This document shows positions 1 to 12,627 of a DNA stretch of 64,000 nt, piece by piece; the stretch's first letter is position 1, and every line of letters begins with the position of its first letter. The stretch comes from Phyllostachys edulis (taxonomy: Eukaryota > Streptophyta > Magnoliopsida > Poales > Poaceae), in contig CM070551.1 in assembly GCA_036346405.1 (NCBI GenBank), forward strand, positions 61,904,587 to 61,968,586, read 5' to 3'. The notes beneath the pieces are model-generated. The model saw only the letters and a list, made by a program, of their open reading frames with translations, did no database searches and was not told where the DNA came from. The translations under genes and the position numbers were made by a program.

Positions 1-1025
1 TTGAGGCAAGTATTCAGGTTGTAGAATAATTAAGATTGTTTGCTGAGATTGATTGCATCTTGTTCTTAATAGCCATGCGTGGATATTAATGTGATGAATT
101 ACAATATATCTTGGTAAATGCAAGTTGTGGTTAAAGCTTCTTGTGTATGTGGTTAATGCTTCATGATATTATGTACATGTTGAGCTCATATATTTGGAAG
201 ATGTTGTCATTGTGCATATGCATGTTAAAGCATGATTGAGTCTTGGTCACTTGGTGACCAAGTATGAACTGTTGAGGTCCCCGTCATGTAAATGACGGGC
301 TTGAGGTCCCCACATTCGCAGAATGTGGGCAATGAGAAAAGAGGTCCCCATCATGATGATGATGGGCATAGGTCCCTATACTTGTGGAGTATAGGCTTTG
401 GTCCCTATGCCGGGGTGCATAGGCAAGGGTATACATCGACGGATGTATACCTCGCACACATAAAATGCTAAAAGAGACAAAGATTAAAAGGTGCATTGCA
501 TGGATGCATTACATAAGCATGAAGTTTATGATTAGTGAAATGTTTTATTTGGAATATTGATGGTATGACTGTGATTTTGGCTTTAACCTTGTTGATACTT
601 GCTGAGTCTTTGGGCTCACACTTGCTTTGTTATGTTTTAGGTACAACTGGCAAGAACGACATGCATAGGAGGGAGTAGATGTTTGGATGCACTCACTACC
701 ACTCATCCTTAAGGCGTCTACCCTCTAGTCTTTATTATAATAATTGGCAAACTATTTGAGATTCGCGTATGATTGGTTAAATGTTTCAGTTTATTTGTAA
801 TAAGGAGAATAGCAAGTTTTGTTTATGATTATTGGATTATCTTGCATGCCTGAATGAACCTAAATATTAAGTTTAGTGTAAATTGCTATGATCAGTTGAT
901 GGAACCTTGGTATATTTAAGTATACAAAGGAGGTTCTGCTGAAAAATTTAGTAAATGGTCTTAGTAGTATTGTTTAATTTTATTTTAGTAGCATTCCAGA
1001 CTCAATGTTGAGCTGGGGTGTTACA
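1..1025 (+). mobile_element. LTR fragment, plus orientation, start outside window
   Basis: The stretch ends in an LTR-like terminus (GGGGTGTTACA) at 1015-1025 and has no coding potential. Its motif around 598-625 (CTGAGTCT...GGGCTCAC) and the nearby ACTCACTACCACTCAT are the reverse complement of motifs at 28880-28985, so it belongs to the same broad LTR family as the antisense copies at 23-30 kb. No primer-binding site follows, so it is a 3' LTR or a solo/truncated LTR. The 5' end lies before the window. Confidence 0.55.
243..451. repeat. Array of seven short hairpins with different stems
   Basis: Seven successive inverted repeats with 3-6 nt loops lie head to tail: arms at 243-250/254-261, 280-287/292-299, 309-317/321-329, 347-354/359-366, 375-382/388-395, 404-410/417-423 and 428-437/442-451. 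Units 2 to 6 share a frame GGTCCC...GGGC or GGTCCCT...AGGC, but the stem sequence between differs in each, with both arms changed together. Loops are also different. This is a conserved structure with a variable sequence rather than a simple tandem repeat. Confidence 0.8.
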
Positions 1026-1973
1026 GTCATCTTCGGTATGATCAACTTAGGAATTTCATATATTTTAATTGGTACAACCAAACCCAATGATCTACACCAT
1101 TATGGAAACTATAGAGAACTATATTTCACAATAAATGTATTATAATTTTTCCCATTGTGGAACCAAGGTTGCTAATAGAGCAATCATTCCCTACTGTCGC
1201 CAACAGAAGGACAGAACTTCAACAACAACTTCAAAATTTCATAACTTTCATTCTAATTGTCCAAAAATATGAACTAGGACTCCCTAGAATCATTATAAAG
1301 TTATCTACATATTTCATGCAGATCAACTGACCAGGTTCGTCAATCTCCAGACCCTAATTAATAGAACTATGCTCGCTGCCCGAATCGAGAGACTGAACAG
1401 GCACTTAGACTTGCAAAAATCATAACTAAATCATTATCCAACCAAAAATTGTGAATCAATACTTTCTAGAAAGCTATCGTAATTACCCACATAATTCTAG
1501 GAGACACTAAATGCTGATTTCGCATGGAAATAATTCAAACTTACGAATTAACAGAGCTGCAGAAATAGCGATCTACAGCAACACGGTACTACTCTGAACT
1601 TTTGGCCACAAAACACATATAAAAGAATTGAAATAACTAATGGGGAACATGAATATAGCCACCAAATTCCCCGCTAGACCACACTGAAGCCCTCGCAAAG
1701 ATCCCCATTCTTCTACCTCTTCCTCTTCTTCCTCCTTCCTCCTTCCTCTCCTTCCTTTCTCCTCCTCTTGGTAGAGCAGCAGGGAAAGGGGGTTGCTATA
1801 GTATCACGTGCTACAGTACCCCCCCTCTTGACTCCACTAAAAGGCCAGCCCACTTGGCTAGGATGCCGTGGGCCGAAAGCCCAAGGTCCAATCCTTCCAC
1901 AAATCCTGAACTTTCTTTTAATTTCCCTTTCTAAATAATATTGTACTCACTAATGAATGATCGGGGTATTACA
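1026..1973 (-). mobile_element. LTR fragment, antisense
   Basis: The right end, read on the minus strand, is TGTAATACCCCGATCATTC, an LTR-type start shared with the copies ending at 24366 and 30189. A pyrimidine-rich tract (1700-1790) followed by CTACAGTACC occupies the same place as in those copies. No coding sequence is visible. The left boundary is uncertain. Confidence 0.5.
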
Positions 1974-4300
1974 CGGGGCTCCCACAGAGGACCCATACGT
2001 TGTGTCGGAGTCATTGGCCCAACCTCGGCAACTGCCGATGCTTCTTAGGTGAGGGAACCTTCCCGGATCCCACCCCGCACAAACCCAACAACAACGGAAC
2101 AATAGAACAAGTTTTCATCCTAACACTACCACCTGTGACTCAAAGCTAACACACCACAAAGTACTAAGTCAGGAGGGGTCCCATAGCCCCTCATGTGGAT
2201 GCATGCAATAGTGCTTGGATCAATGGCGCAAGTAATTCGGTCCTTGTTGACTCGGGCACAAACCATACACCCAATAACCACACCAACCATATGCCCAAGT
2301 CTAAATCCTTTTATTTTTATTTTTAGTTTTTCCAAATACAATACATACATGAGTACCCTAATCCAAGTAATTAAAGTGATGATATAATGACCATCGTTGA
2401 AACGATGATCCCCATACTACCATTCTAAGCATTGTTTTGCGACACGGACACATATACTGTATATAAATGACTAGAACCCATCCATCGAGCTTTAAATCAC
2501 AACGGATATATTAACCTAGGCTCAGTGGTAAAGAATGAATATTTACCTATAGCTCATGCATCAACTTAGGATTGACTACCTCAAACGAGAATTTAAACAT
2601 CAAAATAGAGCATGCATACATACATTTGCAAACAAGATAATAGCATTTGAACATAATAGGATCAACATGATCAAAGAGGATTACTTAGCTTGGTAGATAT
2701 CATCCAGGTGCTGCTGCGGATCACTCTCATTTATATTTGAATCTTCGAAACCTACCGAACGAATGAGAAGAACAATAAGAACAAATAACACTGAAATCAA
2801 CCAAAAATTCAGTATCATCCAAAATGCATGAAATTTACACAGTAGGTACAGTATGATTTTAGATGAATTTATAAATAAAAATCATTTTATTTGGAGTCGT
2901 CATGTGAGAGTTGTGCCCTATTCAATTTCTGCCAAACGAGAAAAGCCAGAAACTCAGCCTTCGGTTAGTGTAGCAAGAAATAAATGTTTTCACAAAAATT
3001 TCCAGAAAGGTGGTGGAGATGAATTTTTCATGGCAGACAGAGCATAGCATGTCATGAACAATACAAATTGAATCAACTCATTTGGAGTTCAAATAAATTT
3101 TCTATGTATTTTCAAAATTACGACATTAGTGCACAAATAATTAGAACATCAAGATTTTCTGTGACAACAGCATGTTTCAAACCTATTCCAATTTAAAGTA
3201 CAATAAAAATGGAAACTAAAAAATTGATTGCACTCAATTTGGAGCTAAAATGAAATACTTATGAATTTTTGAAGTTAAAATAATTTTTAGTGTAAAAATA
3301 ACTCATTCCAGAAACTAATTCAAACCTTGAAATTTTCTGGGATAGTAACACATTTCAAATCCATTCTAAGTTAAAGTACATTAAAATTGGAAACCAAAAA
3401 AATTGATTTCACTCGATTTGGAGTTGATTTGAATTAGTTATGAATTTTTGAAGTTTAAACCATTTCCATGCAAAAGTAATTCATTTCAGAATTTCTCAAT
3501 GTATTAAGTACTTTTTCTACCCAGGCTAACCTAGAAACAGTCACTGACCAGTGGGTCCTATGCTTTTCTTTTCTTTTTTAATTAAATTCCTAAAAGAAAA
3601 CGCTACTAACAAGAGGGTCCAACAAGTCAGTGACTTGGTCTATGGAATAGCGCATGAACCGACGGTCCACCAGCACAGTGCTTGGTCCATGGACCATGGA
3701 GCACTTCACTGTGCACTTAACGTGCTTGGGCCCACATGTCATAGGCTCAAAAGGAAAATCGTTTTTTCATTCTCCTCAATTTCTATTCACCGATCCCACA
3801 TGTCAGTGAAACACGACATCATTAACTCAACATTTAAATGTTGCTTTGTCCTAAACCGACAAAGATTTGGGCTAATCATAAGGCTACAGTGCCGGTCCTA
3901 AACGGACACATAGAGGAGCTCCCGGTCGCGAGATTGCCGCGCTAGTCGCTGGTGACTCCTTCCGCGACGACGCCAGCTAAGGGCAAAAACGGATTCTCTC
4001 GGGCTAGACGAAGCTAACAGTACTGACAGCAAGTCTAGAGGAGGTCCGAGATGGTGGCGCACCATGCTTCGACGGCGGTGATGTTCAACCAACAAGGCAA
4101 TGATGAAACTGACTGTGCCCTTAGCAAACTAGCGCGTGCATGAGCACTAGTAGAGCTCAGGGAACCTACTAGCGTGGAGAGGGAGGACAGGAAGGTCAGG
4201 GTCGAGCCGACGATGAAGTCCAGCTAAGGCAGCGGTGCTTCAACGAGAGGAGCTCAACCTGAGCAAAGAGGAAGTGAAAAAAAGGTAGGGGAAGCTTCAG
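1974..4300. other. Decayed LTR-retrotransposon sequence, no gene
   Basis: There is no credible gene; small ORFs (2126-2387, 3551-3901) resemble no family. At 2650-2770 the stretch has the GGATCAACATGATCAA block seen again near 5410 and, diverged, at 23640. AT-rich sequence with repeated ATTTGGAGTT-type phrases occupies 3060-3480. I read it as pieces of antisense LTRs. Confidence 0.4.
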
Positions 4301-5080
4301 CGACAACATTTATTTGGACTTCTACCAACGCATATATGCGTTGCTAAAGGGGTGTTCATGTTGTAGTGCTGCTATAGACATAGCAGTCCAGCCATAGACA
4401 TGGCAGTTAACTCAACAAATGAAACCCCATGTCATTACCCAAGTTTTGTGACAAAACCATTTTTGGAAAAACAAAAATGCCACCATACCAGCCACACTAA
4501 GCATGCTCATGACTGCAAGCGCGGCTATTCGAATAGTTTATCACTATGCAGAGGTGTACAACTTTACCCATAGTACGCGGTATTCCAGTTCCCTAGAATA
4601 TCTCTAGTTTGTCTAGAGTTCGTGACACAGCCTTTACATTATCTAGCCCTAACCTTGCACTAGCCCTGCGAATCATTATCCTCATCCGCCTAGATAATAA
4701 TAAAAGACCACATTGAATGAGGAGCCTCACTCACCCGGATAGAAACCCATTGAGCGAGTCCCTCACTTCGCCCAGATAGAAACCCGGTGAAGTGAGGCAT
4801 CCGCAGTTGTGTTGGCATGCCTATCATTCGACATGCGTGCACTACTTCTGCCTACTGTCATGCAAGGCTAGGATTTGATAACTTAGTTAGCGATGGCTAC
4901 CCCATCCTAGCACATACGGTTGTACAATTAGGTCTTAGTCCCGGATTTGCTAGCTTCAGTCCTTAATCAACTACGGGCGGGAACTCCACCCTAGCTACTA
5001 GTGAGTCACAATCCTCACTTTTTCAGAATACGTTATGACTCGCCCGCATCTAAAAACTAAATTTTTCATTTTTTTTTCAT
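4300..5080 (-). mobile_element. Antisense fragment of a chromovirus-type LTR
   Basis: TATGCAGAGGTGTACAACTT at 4540-4560 is nearly the reverse complement of the segment at 36220-36240 in the chromovirus LTR. The phrase GGATAGAAACCCATT near 4740 matches the complement of sequence at 36350. Orientation is therefore minus. There is no coding sequence. Confidence 0.5.
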
Positions 5081-8000
5081 ACAAAATAACAGAAGTATCT
5101 TGCCTGGACCATTTTCAAAATATCCCAAATTCTCAAATTATCATATTGTCATTTTATCAATTTTCTGAAAATCTATCGCTCTAGTTGCATTTGTGCAATA
5201 ATCGCACTAAAAAAAATCCCCAATTGACATTACATAGTGCTAACCCATATTATGATGGCTACAATAGTAAGGGATCAATATTTCAAGGAGATATATGTAG
5301 CAGTTAGGAATACATCTACCAATTTCCCGATAATAGTATTTTTATACACAACATACACGCATGCATAATAGAATTTACTAAAACAAAGTACAATAAGTAA
5401 AATACTGGAATCAACATGATCAATGGAGGTACTTGCCTTTCTCTTGATTATGTTGTTCAGAGAGTAAGGTCGCTTGATCGTCGATGATCTTGCTCATGAA
5501 TTCCGACGTCTAATCGAAAGAACCGAAATCAAAACACAAACGAAGAAATAAATTAAATAGTAAGAAAAACCAAATATTTTTGCATATTATTACAGAGAGT
5601 GATCTTATGTGAATTTTGCAAAAATATTCGTTTAATTTTGAGTTCGTATGTAAAAGTTATTAGCGTTTTGATTTGCATCGATTTGTTGTCGAATTGTACT
5701 GTTTCATTGAGAGTATCTTACCATGATTTGCCTAGAAGGTCTAGCTCATGTTAATGATTCTTTTTGTTACTATTTCCTATTTATCAAGGAAATTCCATGA
5801 TTTAAGTGTGTCCTTCTTATAGTCATTATCATGACTAAGCTTATGCTAAGGTACAACTAGTATATTAGGTTAACATTTAACTAGAATATGTACTAAGGTT
5901 TATTTTTAGTTGACCTCCTATTTTAGCCTAGACATTAGTGATATTGTTTAAGTACATACTAACGAGTTTTAATCTCTAATTGTTGTGCCATCTTTTATTA
6001 ACTATCTCATTGACCTAGTGCTACTATTGTTTAGATAACCATGTTCAAAAAATCTTGAGTCATAATTAACTTTACTCTTTGAGATTAATTGTTAATGGCT
6101 AATCATACTTTCTAGTTAATTTATTTTGGCACTTCATATGGCTCTATGACATTATTACATGGGTACTGTATTCCCATCTTGCATCTTATTTAGTTCTTGC
6201 TCTTTTGGATTAATTGCTAAAGGCTAACTAATTTAACATAACTTCTAAATACTTGTATTTGAGATAGCCTTAGCTCACTGCCTTATTCAAGTTTGTCCTA
6301 CTATACATCCATCTTATTAAGCCTTTGCCTAGTTAAGGTATTCTCTAGATCATTTAGCTCGCTAACCAATTCTTTTATCCATATCATGGTCTACTGTTCA
6401 TTTGATTGTTAACTGGCTACTAAGGACTTGTCAAACCTATTTAACTATTGGGCCTTAGCTATCATCATGTGGTTTACAAATTTGAGTCTTCCATTAGTAG
6501 GTTACTTGTTGTTCTTAGATTTTTCCTATTCTTATTAATTCTTTGCCTAATCAAAGCTTTCCTTGATAAATTAGTTTATTACACATTATTTCCTTTAACC
6601 ATTTAATGGTTCTCTATTAGTTTTGAATATCCATCTCAATACTTGTTTTCATATGAGGTTGCTTCTATTAGATTAAGGTCCAAAGGCAAACTGGAACCAA
6701 ACCTTTCTAAGTAATTGTATTAGAAATAATCTGTGAGTGATCAAGTAACTAATTGACTCAATATCATGCTTTAACTATTTGTATTAGGATGTCACTAGCT
6801 CACTGACAATTTCATATCACCTTCTCTGTTCATTTAACAGACAACACATAATTTTTCTCACATGAAGTGCTACTAACTAAACTTTCTTGTCAATTCAAAT
6901 TTTAATTTGCTAATTACATCTTTGAGTGACACAAGTATTAGTCAACATGTTTGTTCTTAATACCCTATAGGTGGGTCCCACTTCCAACACAGGGGCTCAA
7001 ATGGCAGAATCAGAGAAGGCTCGGCCGAATTGGGGTAGCGCAAATCGCTGGCGGCTAGAGCGGCGTGGAGGCAACGGCTTCCTCAAAAATGGCTTGTCCG
7101 AGGTACAAGGGAGCTAGGGGTAGTCTTGGGGTGGCCAGAGTCGTATTGTAGTGGGCGCGCGACGGCGGGTGGCGGCTGACGTACTACAGGGAGCAAGTTA
7201 GGGGAAGCACGAGTAGCCATGGGATACCTGGAACGTGTAGTAGTGGTCAGAGAGAGCCGAGGTCGCCGGAGGCGGGCTGGCGGCAGCGCAGGGAGATCAC
7301 CATGGCGGGGTCTCTAGAGAAGAGGAGAGCACGGATGAGAGGTAGGGTTAGGTAAAGTAAGTCTAGGAGGTACTCCTGTGGGGAGGAATTGAAGAGAGGA
7401 CCGCCGGAGAAGAATCGATGGCAGTAGAGGCGGTTGCGGCCCGAATCGGAGAAGAAGGGTTGCACACGGCTCCTCGGGTGATGAAATCCGAAATTGCTTG
7501 AGGGGTTCGGCTCCTGAGGATTTGAGACACAGCTTAACATGGTTGGGGACGCACGGGGATCACCAGCACGGCTAGAGTGCTTGGAGGTGGCGCGGTGGCT
7601 CAGCTCCTGGCATTAGGAGCTTTGGCCGATTGGAGCTCAAAGAAGAAGGGAAATGGAGAGGGAGAAGCAAGGAAGTGAAGAAGAGGGTTAGAGGCATCCG
7701 GTGCTTGGCTTAAATAGGGAGGAGGCAGAGTAAACCGAGAAGAAATCCCACGGCCACCGTGGCGCCAAGCTCGGGTGCAACCGTGTTAATGCGGCATGGG
7801 AGTGGTGACTGTGCGTGATGCGTGGAGAAGGCGTGGCATGGGCACAGACAAACCTGAGGGCACGAGGCCGAAACCGAGGGCGACCGGTGAAGACGGTGGG
7901 CGGGCGAGCCGAGCTGGCGTGGAGGCACACAGCGCATAGACATGCATGGGCAGAGCTGGCATGGCTCGGTGGAGAAGAAGGGCTACATGTGGGCCCGGCC

Positions 8001-8526
8001 AGTCAGTGGGAGGTGGAGGGGTTTTTAGTTCCCAAATTATGCTAAAAGGCCTGAGAGCATTAGGTAATTATTTTACATAGAAATATAGCTAAAAAAATTC
8101 TAAAAATTTTAGGGAGGGCTTCCAACATACTTGTAAAGTTTGATGTAATTATTTTAGAATTTTATGTTCTCTGTACATTTCTCAAAAATTCTTTTAAGTT
8201 CCTATTTGTATGTATTGTTATTATTCTATTTGAGAAAAGTTTGTAACAACATGTTTTAAATATTTCCCACGCTTACATAATCATTATACCATGTTTGGAT
8301 TTTTGTTTATCATATTATGTTTCAGGTTGTTTTTAATTATCAATTAGGTTTGGATTTATCATCTCTTATTTCAATTCATTTTAATTTTTTAATGAGTTTT
8401 GAATTTCTAGAATTTGATTCTCAATTCTTTATTCGCAAAAGCAATTGTAAATAAAATCCATCAAAAGTTTTTAAAAGATCACATTTTTATATTTTTTAAA
8501 ATAAGCCCAAATTTCGGTCTGTTACA
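5081..8526 (-). mobile_element. Antisense LTR sequence inserted in a gypsy gag region
   Basis: On the minus strand the right end reads TGTAACAGACCGAAATTTG, a typical gypsy LTR start. It abuts gag coding sequence of another element directly, with no primer-binding site between, so it interrupted or truncated that element. 7000-8040 is GC-rich and yields only low-complexity ORFs; 5600-7000 is AT-rich and may be a further insertion. I see no gene in it. Confidence 0.45.
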
Positions 8527-9690
8527 GCGCCCATGGAGAAGGTTGTGGCAACCGCAACGATGATGATGACGACGACGAGTCCATGTTCGTCGACCACTTG
8601 CCACGCCGTCAACATAATCAATATGCGCGCAATCATCGGCGTGATGATTTGGTTGCAAAGCCCAAGTTCATGATGCCATCCTTTGAGGGTACTACAGAGG
8701 TGGAGGTTTATCTTGCATAGGAGCTAAAAGTTGATAAGCTGTTTCGCATGAACCACTATTCTGATCAGCGCAAGTTGGATCTTGCCGTTACTGCTTTGGA
8801 CGGATATGCTGCTACATGGTGGGAGTGCTATGTGCAATAGTGTATGGAGCGACATGAGCCATATGTTGTTTCATGGGACAAGCTAAAGCGACAAATGCGC
8901 GCGCGCTTTGTACCTACACATTACAAGCGCTCGCTGCACGAGAAGCTCATTGGGTTACGACAGAGTTTGAAATCAGTTGATGAGTATTATAAAGATATGA
9001 AGCAGATTATCATACATGATGATGTGCGTGAGAATTAGGAATAAGCGATGGCTCGTTTTCTTGCTGGGATGAATTATGCTATTCGGCGGATCGTTAATCA
9101 TCATCTATACAACAACATGGTTGAGTTGATGCATTAGACATGTGAGGCTGAGAAACAGGCCATTGAAGATGCTAAGTATGATACATGGCAACGTTATTCA
9201 GCAAGCACGGCTCCACTATATAGCACGAGGTAGTCAGGCAAGCCTGATCCATCCAAGGGCAATTCAGGGACACGCAGTTCAACATGGAGGAAGATAGATA
9301 GTACGCCGCCACCGGTGCCCGCTGCTAGTGCGGCATCCTCCATGGCTTCTACAAGTCGTTCACGTGATGTGACATGCTACAAGTGCAAGGGAGTTGGCCA
9401 TTTTCAAAAAGATTGCCCAAATAATAAAGTTATGATACTTACTAATGATAGGTATATTTCAACTAGTGATGGGGATGATACTACTCCATTTGCTGATTTT
9501 GTGGAGGATCCCACAAGGGATGAGAGATTAGATTGTAGGCCAGGGTCACCAAATGGAGAGCATATGCTAGTGTGCACACCTCGTGTACTTAGCGTGTCCC
9601 AAAGCCAGTCTACCGCACAGCGATGCAATTTGTTTCAGTCATGGGCGACAGTTGGCGGTAAAAGTGTGAAAAGTAATAATTGATAGAGGA
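8527..9690 (+). pseudogene. Ty3/gypsy gag relic with CCHC zinc knuckle
   Basis: Translation in pieces gives a retrotransposon gag: a KPKFMMPSFEG start, the ATTWWE-type capsid segment (ATWWECY near 8815), DEYYKDMKQ near 8975, and a zinc knuckle CYKCKGVGHFQKDC at about 9380-9415 (CX2CX4HX4C intact). In-frame stops occur near 8718, 8838, 9037 and 9136, so no full protein can be made. The N-terminus is missing because the antisense LTR at the left ends exactly where the coding sequence begins. Gag would form the virus-like particle and package element RNA. The family is clear; the lineage within Ty3/gypsy is not. Confidence 0.85.
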
Positions 9691-10460
9691 AGTTGTCATA
9701 ATCTGGCCAGCAAGGAGATGTGCATAAAATTGGGCTTAAAATATTTACCGCATCCTCGTACTTATCATGTGCAGTGGTTGAGCGATGTGGGCGAGGTGAA
9801 AGTCAGTCATATGGTGAAGGTGCACTTCAAGATTGGCAAGCATGAGCATACCATTGTTTGCGATGTGGTGCCTATGTCAGTTTGTCACTTGCTGTTGGGG
9901 CACTCATAGCAATTTGATCATCGTGTTTATCACGATAGGCATACAAACTGCTACAAGTTTAAGTGGAGTGGTAAAGATGTGATTTTGTATCCACTTACAT
10001 CGATAGAGATAGTCAATGCTAATAAGAAGAAAGTTGAGGTGAAAATTGAAAGTACACCAAATAGCGATATTCCACCTTCGGTGAGTGAGAGCCACAAGCC
10101 AAAATTGAGCGGTAAAAAGAAAAGTGAGGGAGAGAAAGGTTTAGTAATGTTAGCGACCAAATCAAAGATGAGAGCTTTTTGTGATAATCCCAATTTGGTG
10201 CACTTTGTACTTCTGTACAAGGATGCATTGCTTTCTACTAATGACTTGATGTCTCTTCCTAGTGGTGTCTCTCATGTTTTGCAGGAATTCAGCGACGTCT
10301 TTCTGGAGGAGGTGCTCACTAGTTTGCCACCAATCTACGGGATAGAGCATCAAATTGATTTAATTCTTGGAGCGATGCTACCAAAGTGACCACCGTACTA
10401 CACCAACCCCGAGAAAATAAAGGAAATTCATAAACAAGTACAAGAGCTTCTCGACAAACG
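9678..10460 (+). pseudogene. Ty3/gypsy protease and start of reverse transcriptase, relic
   Basis: The aspartic protease region follows gag: IDRGSCHNLAS at about 9680-9712 sits where a D-S/T-G catalytic triad is expected, so the middle residue is changed to Arg. LLLGH then a stop then QFDHRVYHD (9890-9940) mark the end of the protease fold. The following SDVFLEEV and IEHQIDLILGA (10290-10375) are the conserved start of the reverse transcriptase. Translation stops at 10387 and the rest of the reverse transcriptase and RNase H is missing; the sequence jumps at 10460-10490 to the end of the RNase H region. The relic is inactive. Confidence 0.8.
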
Positions 10461-10484
10461 ATGGCTCATTTTCTTGCTGGGATA

Positions 10485-11745
10485 AATTTCAAATTCATGA
10501 TGGGTTTTTATTTCATGCTAATAAACTATGCTTTCCATAATTGTCTGTGCGTTTGTTATTATTGCAGGAGTCTCATGCAGGTGGATTGATGGGACATTTT
10601 GGATGTGAGAAGACATTATCTATGCTGAGCGATCACTTTTATTGGCCTAAGATGAGGCATGATGTGGATAGGTATGTACAACGGTGCATCACTTATCACA
10701 AGGCGAAATCGAAGTTGCATCTACATGGTTTGTATACTCCTCTTCCAGTTCCTAATGCACCATGGGAAGATATTAGTATGGACTTTGTTTTAGGACTGCC
10801 TAGGACGAAGAGGGGGAGATATTCTGTTTTTGTTGTTGTGGATCGATTTTCGAAAATGGCACATTTTATTCCATGCCACAAGGGCGACGATGCATCGTAT
10901 GTTACTAACTTGTTTTTCAGGGAGGTCGTGAGGTTGTATGCCATTGTCTCGGATCGCGACGTCAAATTCATGAGTTATTTTTGGAAGACACTTTGGGGGA
11001 AGCTAGGGACAAGGTTGTTATTCATCACAACTTGTCATCCCCAAATTGATGGTCAAACAGAGGTAGTGAACCACACACTTTCGATGCTACTGAGGACCAT
11101 GATCAGGAAAAATATCAAGGAGTAGGAGGACTATTTGCCACACGTGGAGTTCGCCTACAACAGAGCTGTCCACACTACCATACAGATGTGCCCGTTTGAG
11201 GTGGTGTATGGTTTCAAGCCTATTATGCCACTTGATTTGCTGCCACTGCCATGTCAACAACGAACAAATATGGAGGCGTCAAAAAGGGCTGAATATGCGA
11301 AGAAATTGCACATCAAGATGAAAGATGAATTGAGTGCAAGGCGAAGTACTATGTCGACAAGGCGAACAAGAAAAGAAAGAAGATGATTTTTCAGTCGGGT
11401 GATTTAGTTTGGTTACACTACCGCAAATATCGCTTTTCGGATCGACACAAATCATGTTGCTGCCACGAGGAGATGGACCTTTCAGAGTGCTTGAGCGGAT
11501 TAACAATAATGCATACAAAATCGAGCTTCCAGGAGACGACTAGGGCATGAGCTCGACATTCAACATTGTTGATTTATCACTGTTCTTCGGTGCTGATGAT
11601 CTAGCGTCGAGGACAACACCTTTTCAAGTGGGGTTGGATGACGAGGGAATCCCTACAACACCTTCTTCTCCTCCACCTAATGCTCAAGATATACGCATCG
11701 AGTTGCCTACTGGGCCAATTACAAGAGCACGTGCCAAGCAACTAT
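10485..11745 (+). pseudogene. Ty3/gypsy integrase relic
   Basis: The zinc-binding domain appears as HAGGLMGHFGCEKT near 10575 and CITYHKAK near 10685, where a tyrosine replaces the second metal-binding cysteine. The catalytic core follows with ISMDFVLGLPRT (10770), VSDRDVKF (10950) and HPQIDGQTEVVN (11035). A stop at 11123-11125 splits it before PHVEFAYNRAVHTT; a frameshift near 11335 leads to GDLVWLH (11400) and then a tail with STFNIVDLS and SRTTPFQ (11550-11620). No chromodomain is visible. Integrase would insert element cDNA into chromosomal DNA, but this copy cannot encode an intact enzyme. Confidence 0.85.
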
Positions 11746-12430
11746 AAGATCAGGTGAACTTGCTCCTTAATGAATATGCCATTAATTTTAATGAAAATTT
11801 TATACTACCTAAAAATAGTGTTTTGATTATGCTTAGGTTTGAAGATTCAACGATAGAAGGAGTTTGCATGCACAAAGAGAAAGTTGTTTGCATGCACGTG
11901 AGGAGTGTGCATGCACAAAGACAAAGTACGTGAAATAAATAAGATCAAGAGGTTTCTTATTTTTGTGAAGAAGAAGATTCGGTTGTTGGCAAACCGTGTG
12001 GAACTAAAAGCGCCTGGATTAATGCATCCGTGAGGAAACAAATTAGCTGGCCACATTTTTGTATTAGGAAGGAAAATTAGTTGACCAACGCTACATGCTC
12101 GGTTTTGCTAGTGGCATGTTCACGTCTGTGTACAAAATTACATGTTCGGTTTTGCCAAAAGGAAAGTATCAACACAAATTAGGAAGGAAGAAATACGTGA
12201 GGAGACATTCTATTTTTGTTAGCTAGTCACGGTTTGTTTTTGGAAACCAATTACTAGGATTGGCAGCCAATGACGGTGACCTTATAAACATCTAGTAGAT
12301 TGTATTCATAGATAGACCACTTTTGAGAAATTGAATTGAACACAAGTTCTTGCTTGTTCTTTCATACCAAAATTTCATGCGAGGATTTCTGAGACAGAAT
12401 TAGGTGAGTCGTTGTTCGTTCTGTGACACA
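11746..12430 (+). mobile_element. 3' non-coding/LTR-like part of the gypsy relic
   Basis: It is a non-coding AT-rich stretch after the integrase. Direct repeats of a GTTTGCATGCAC phrase occur at 11866-11900. From 12280 the text (CCTTATAAACATC..., CTTGCTTGTTCTTTCATACC) looks like the transcript end/R-U5 region of an LTR. Exact borders cannot be placed. Confidence 0.4.
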
Positions 12431-12627
12431 AGGTCAGTTTGGGGGCTTTTTTTCCCTCCTTGACCTCATGTGAGGCCCTGAGGTCGCTGCTAGACGCCTT
12501 GGGGTTGAGGATGAGGTGCCAGGAGCTTATTCTTTAGGCATTCATCCACGAAATGCATGTGCTCACATAGTTGTAGCAGGTGACGACTGATGTCCGATTT
12601 TGTCTTCTTGACGGTGGACCTCCTTGC

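Noticed and set aside
243..451. Possible tRNA or other structured RNA gene
   Set aside because: No cloverleaf, no A/B box pattern; seven separate hairpins in an LTR fit better.
3551..3901. 116-codon plus-strand ORF
   Set aside because: It lies in decayed LTR-type sequence, has no recognisable domain and biased AT-rich composition.
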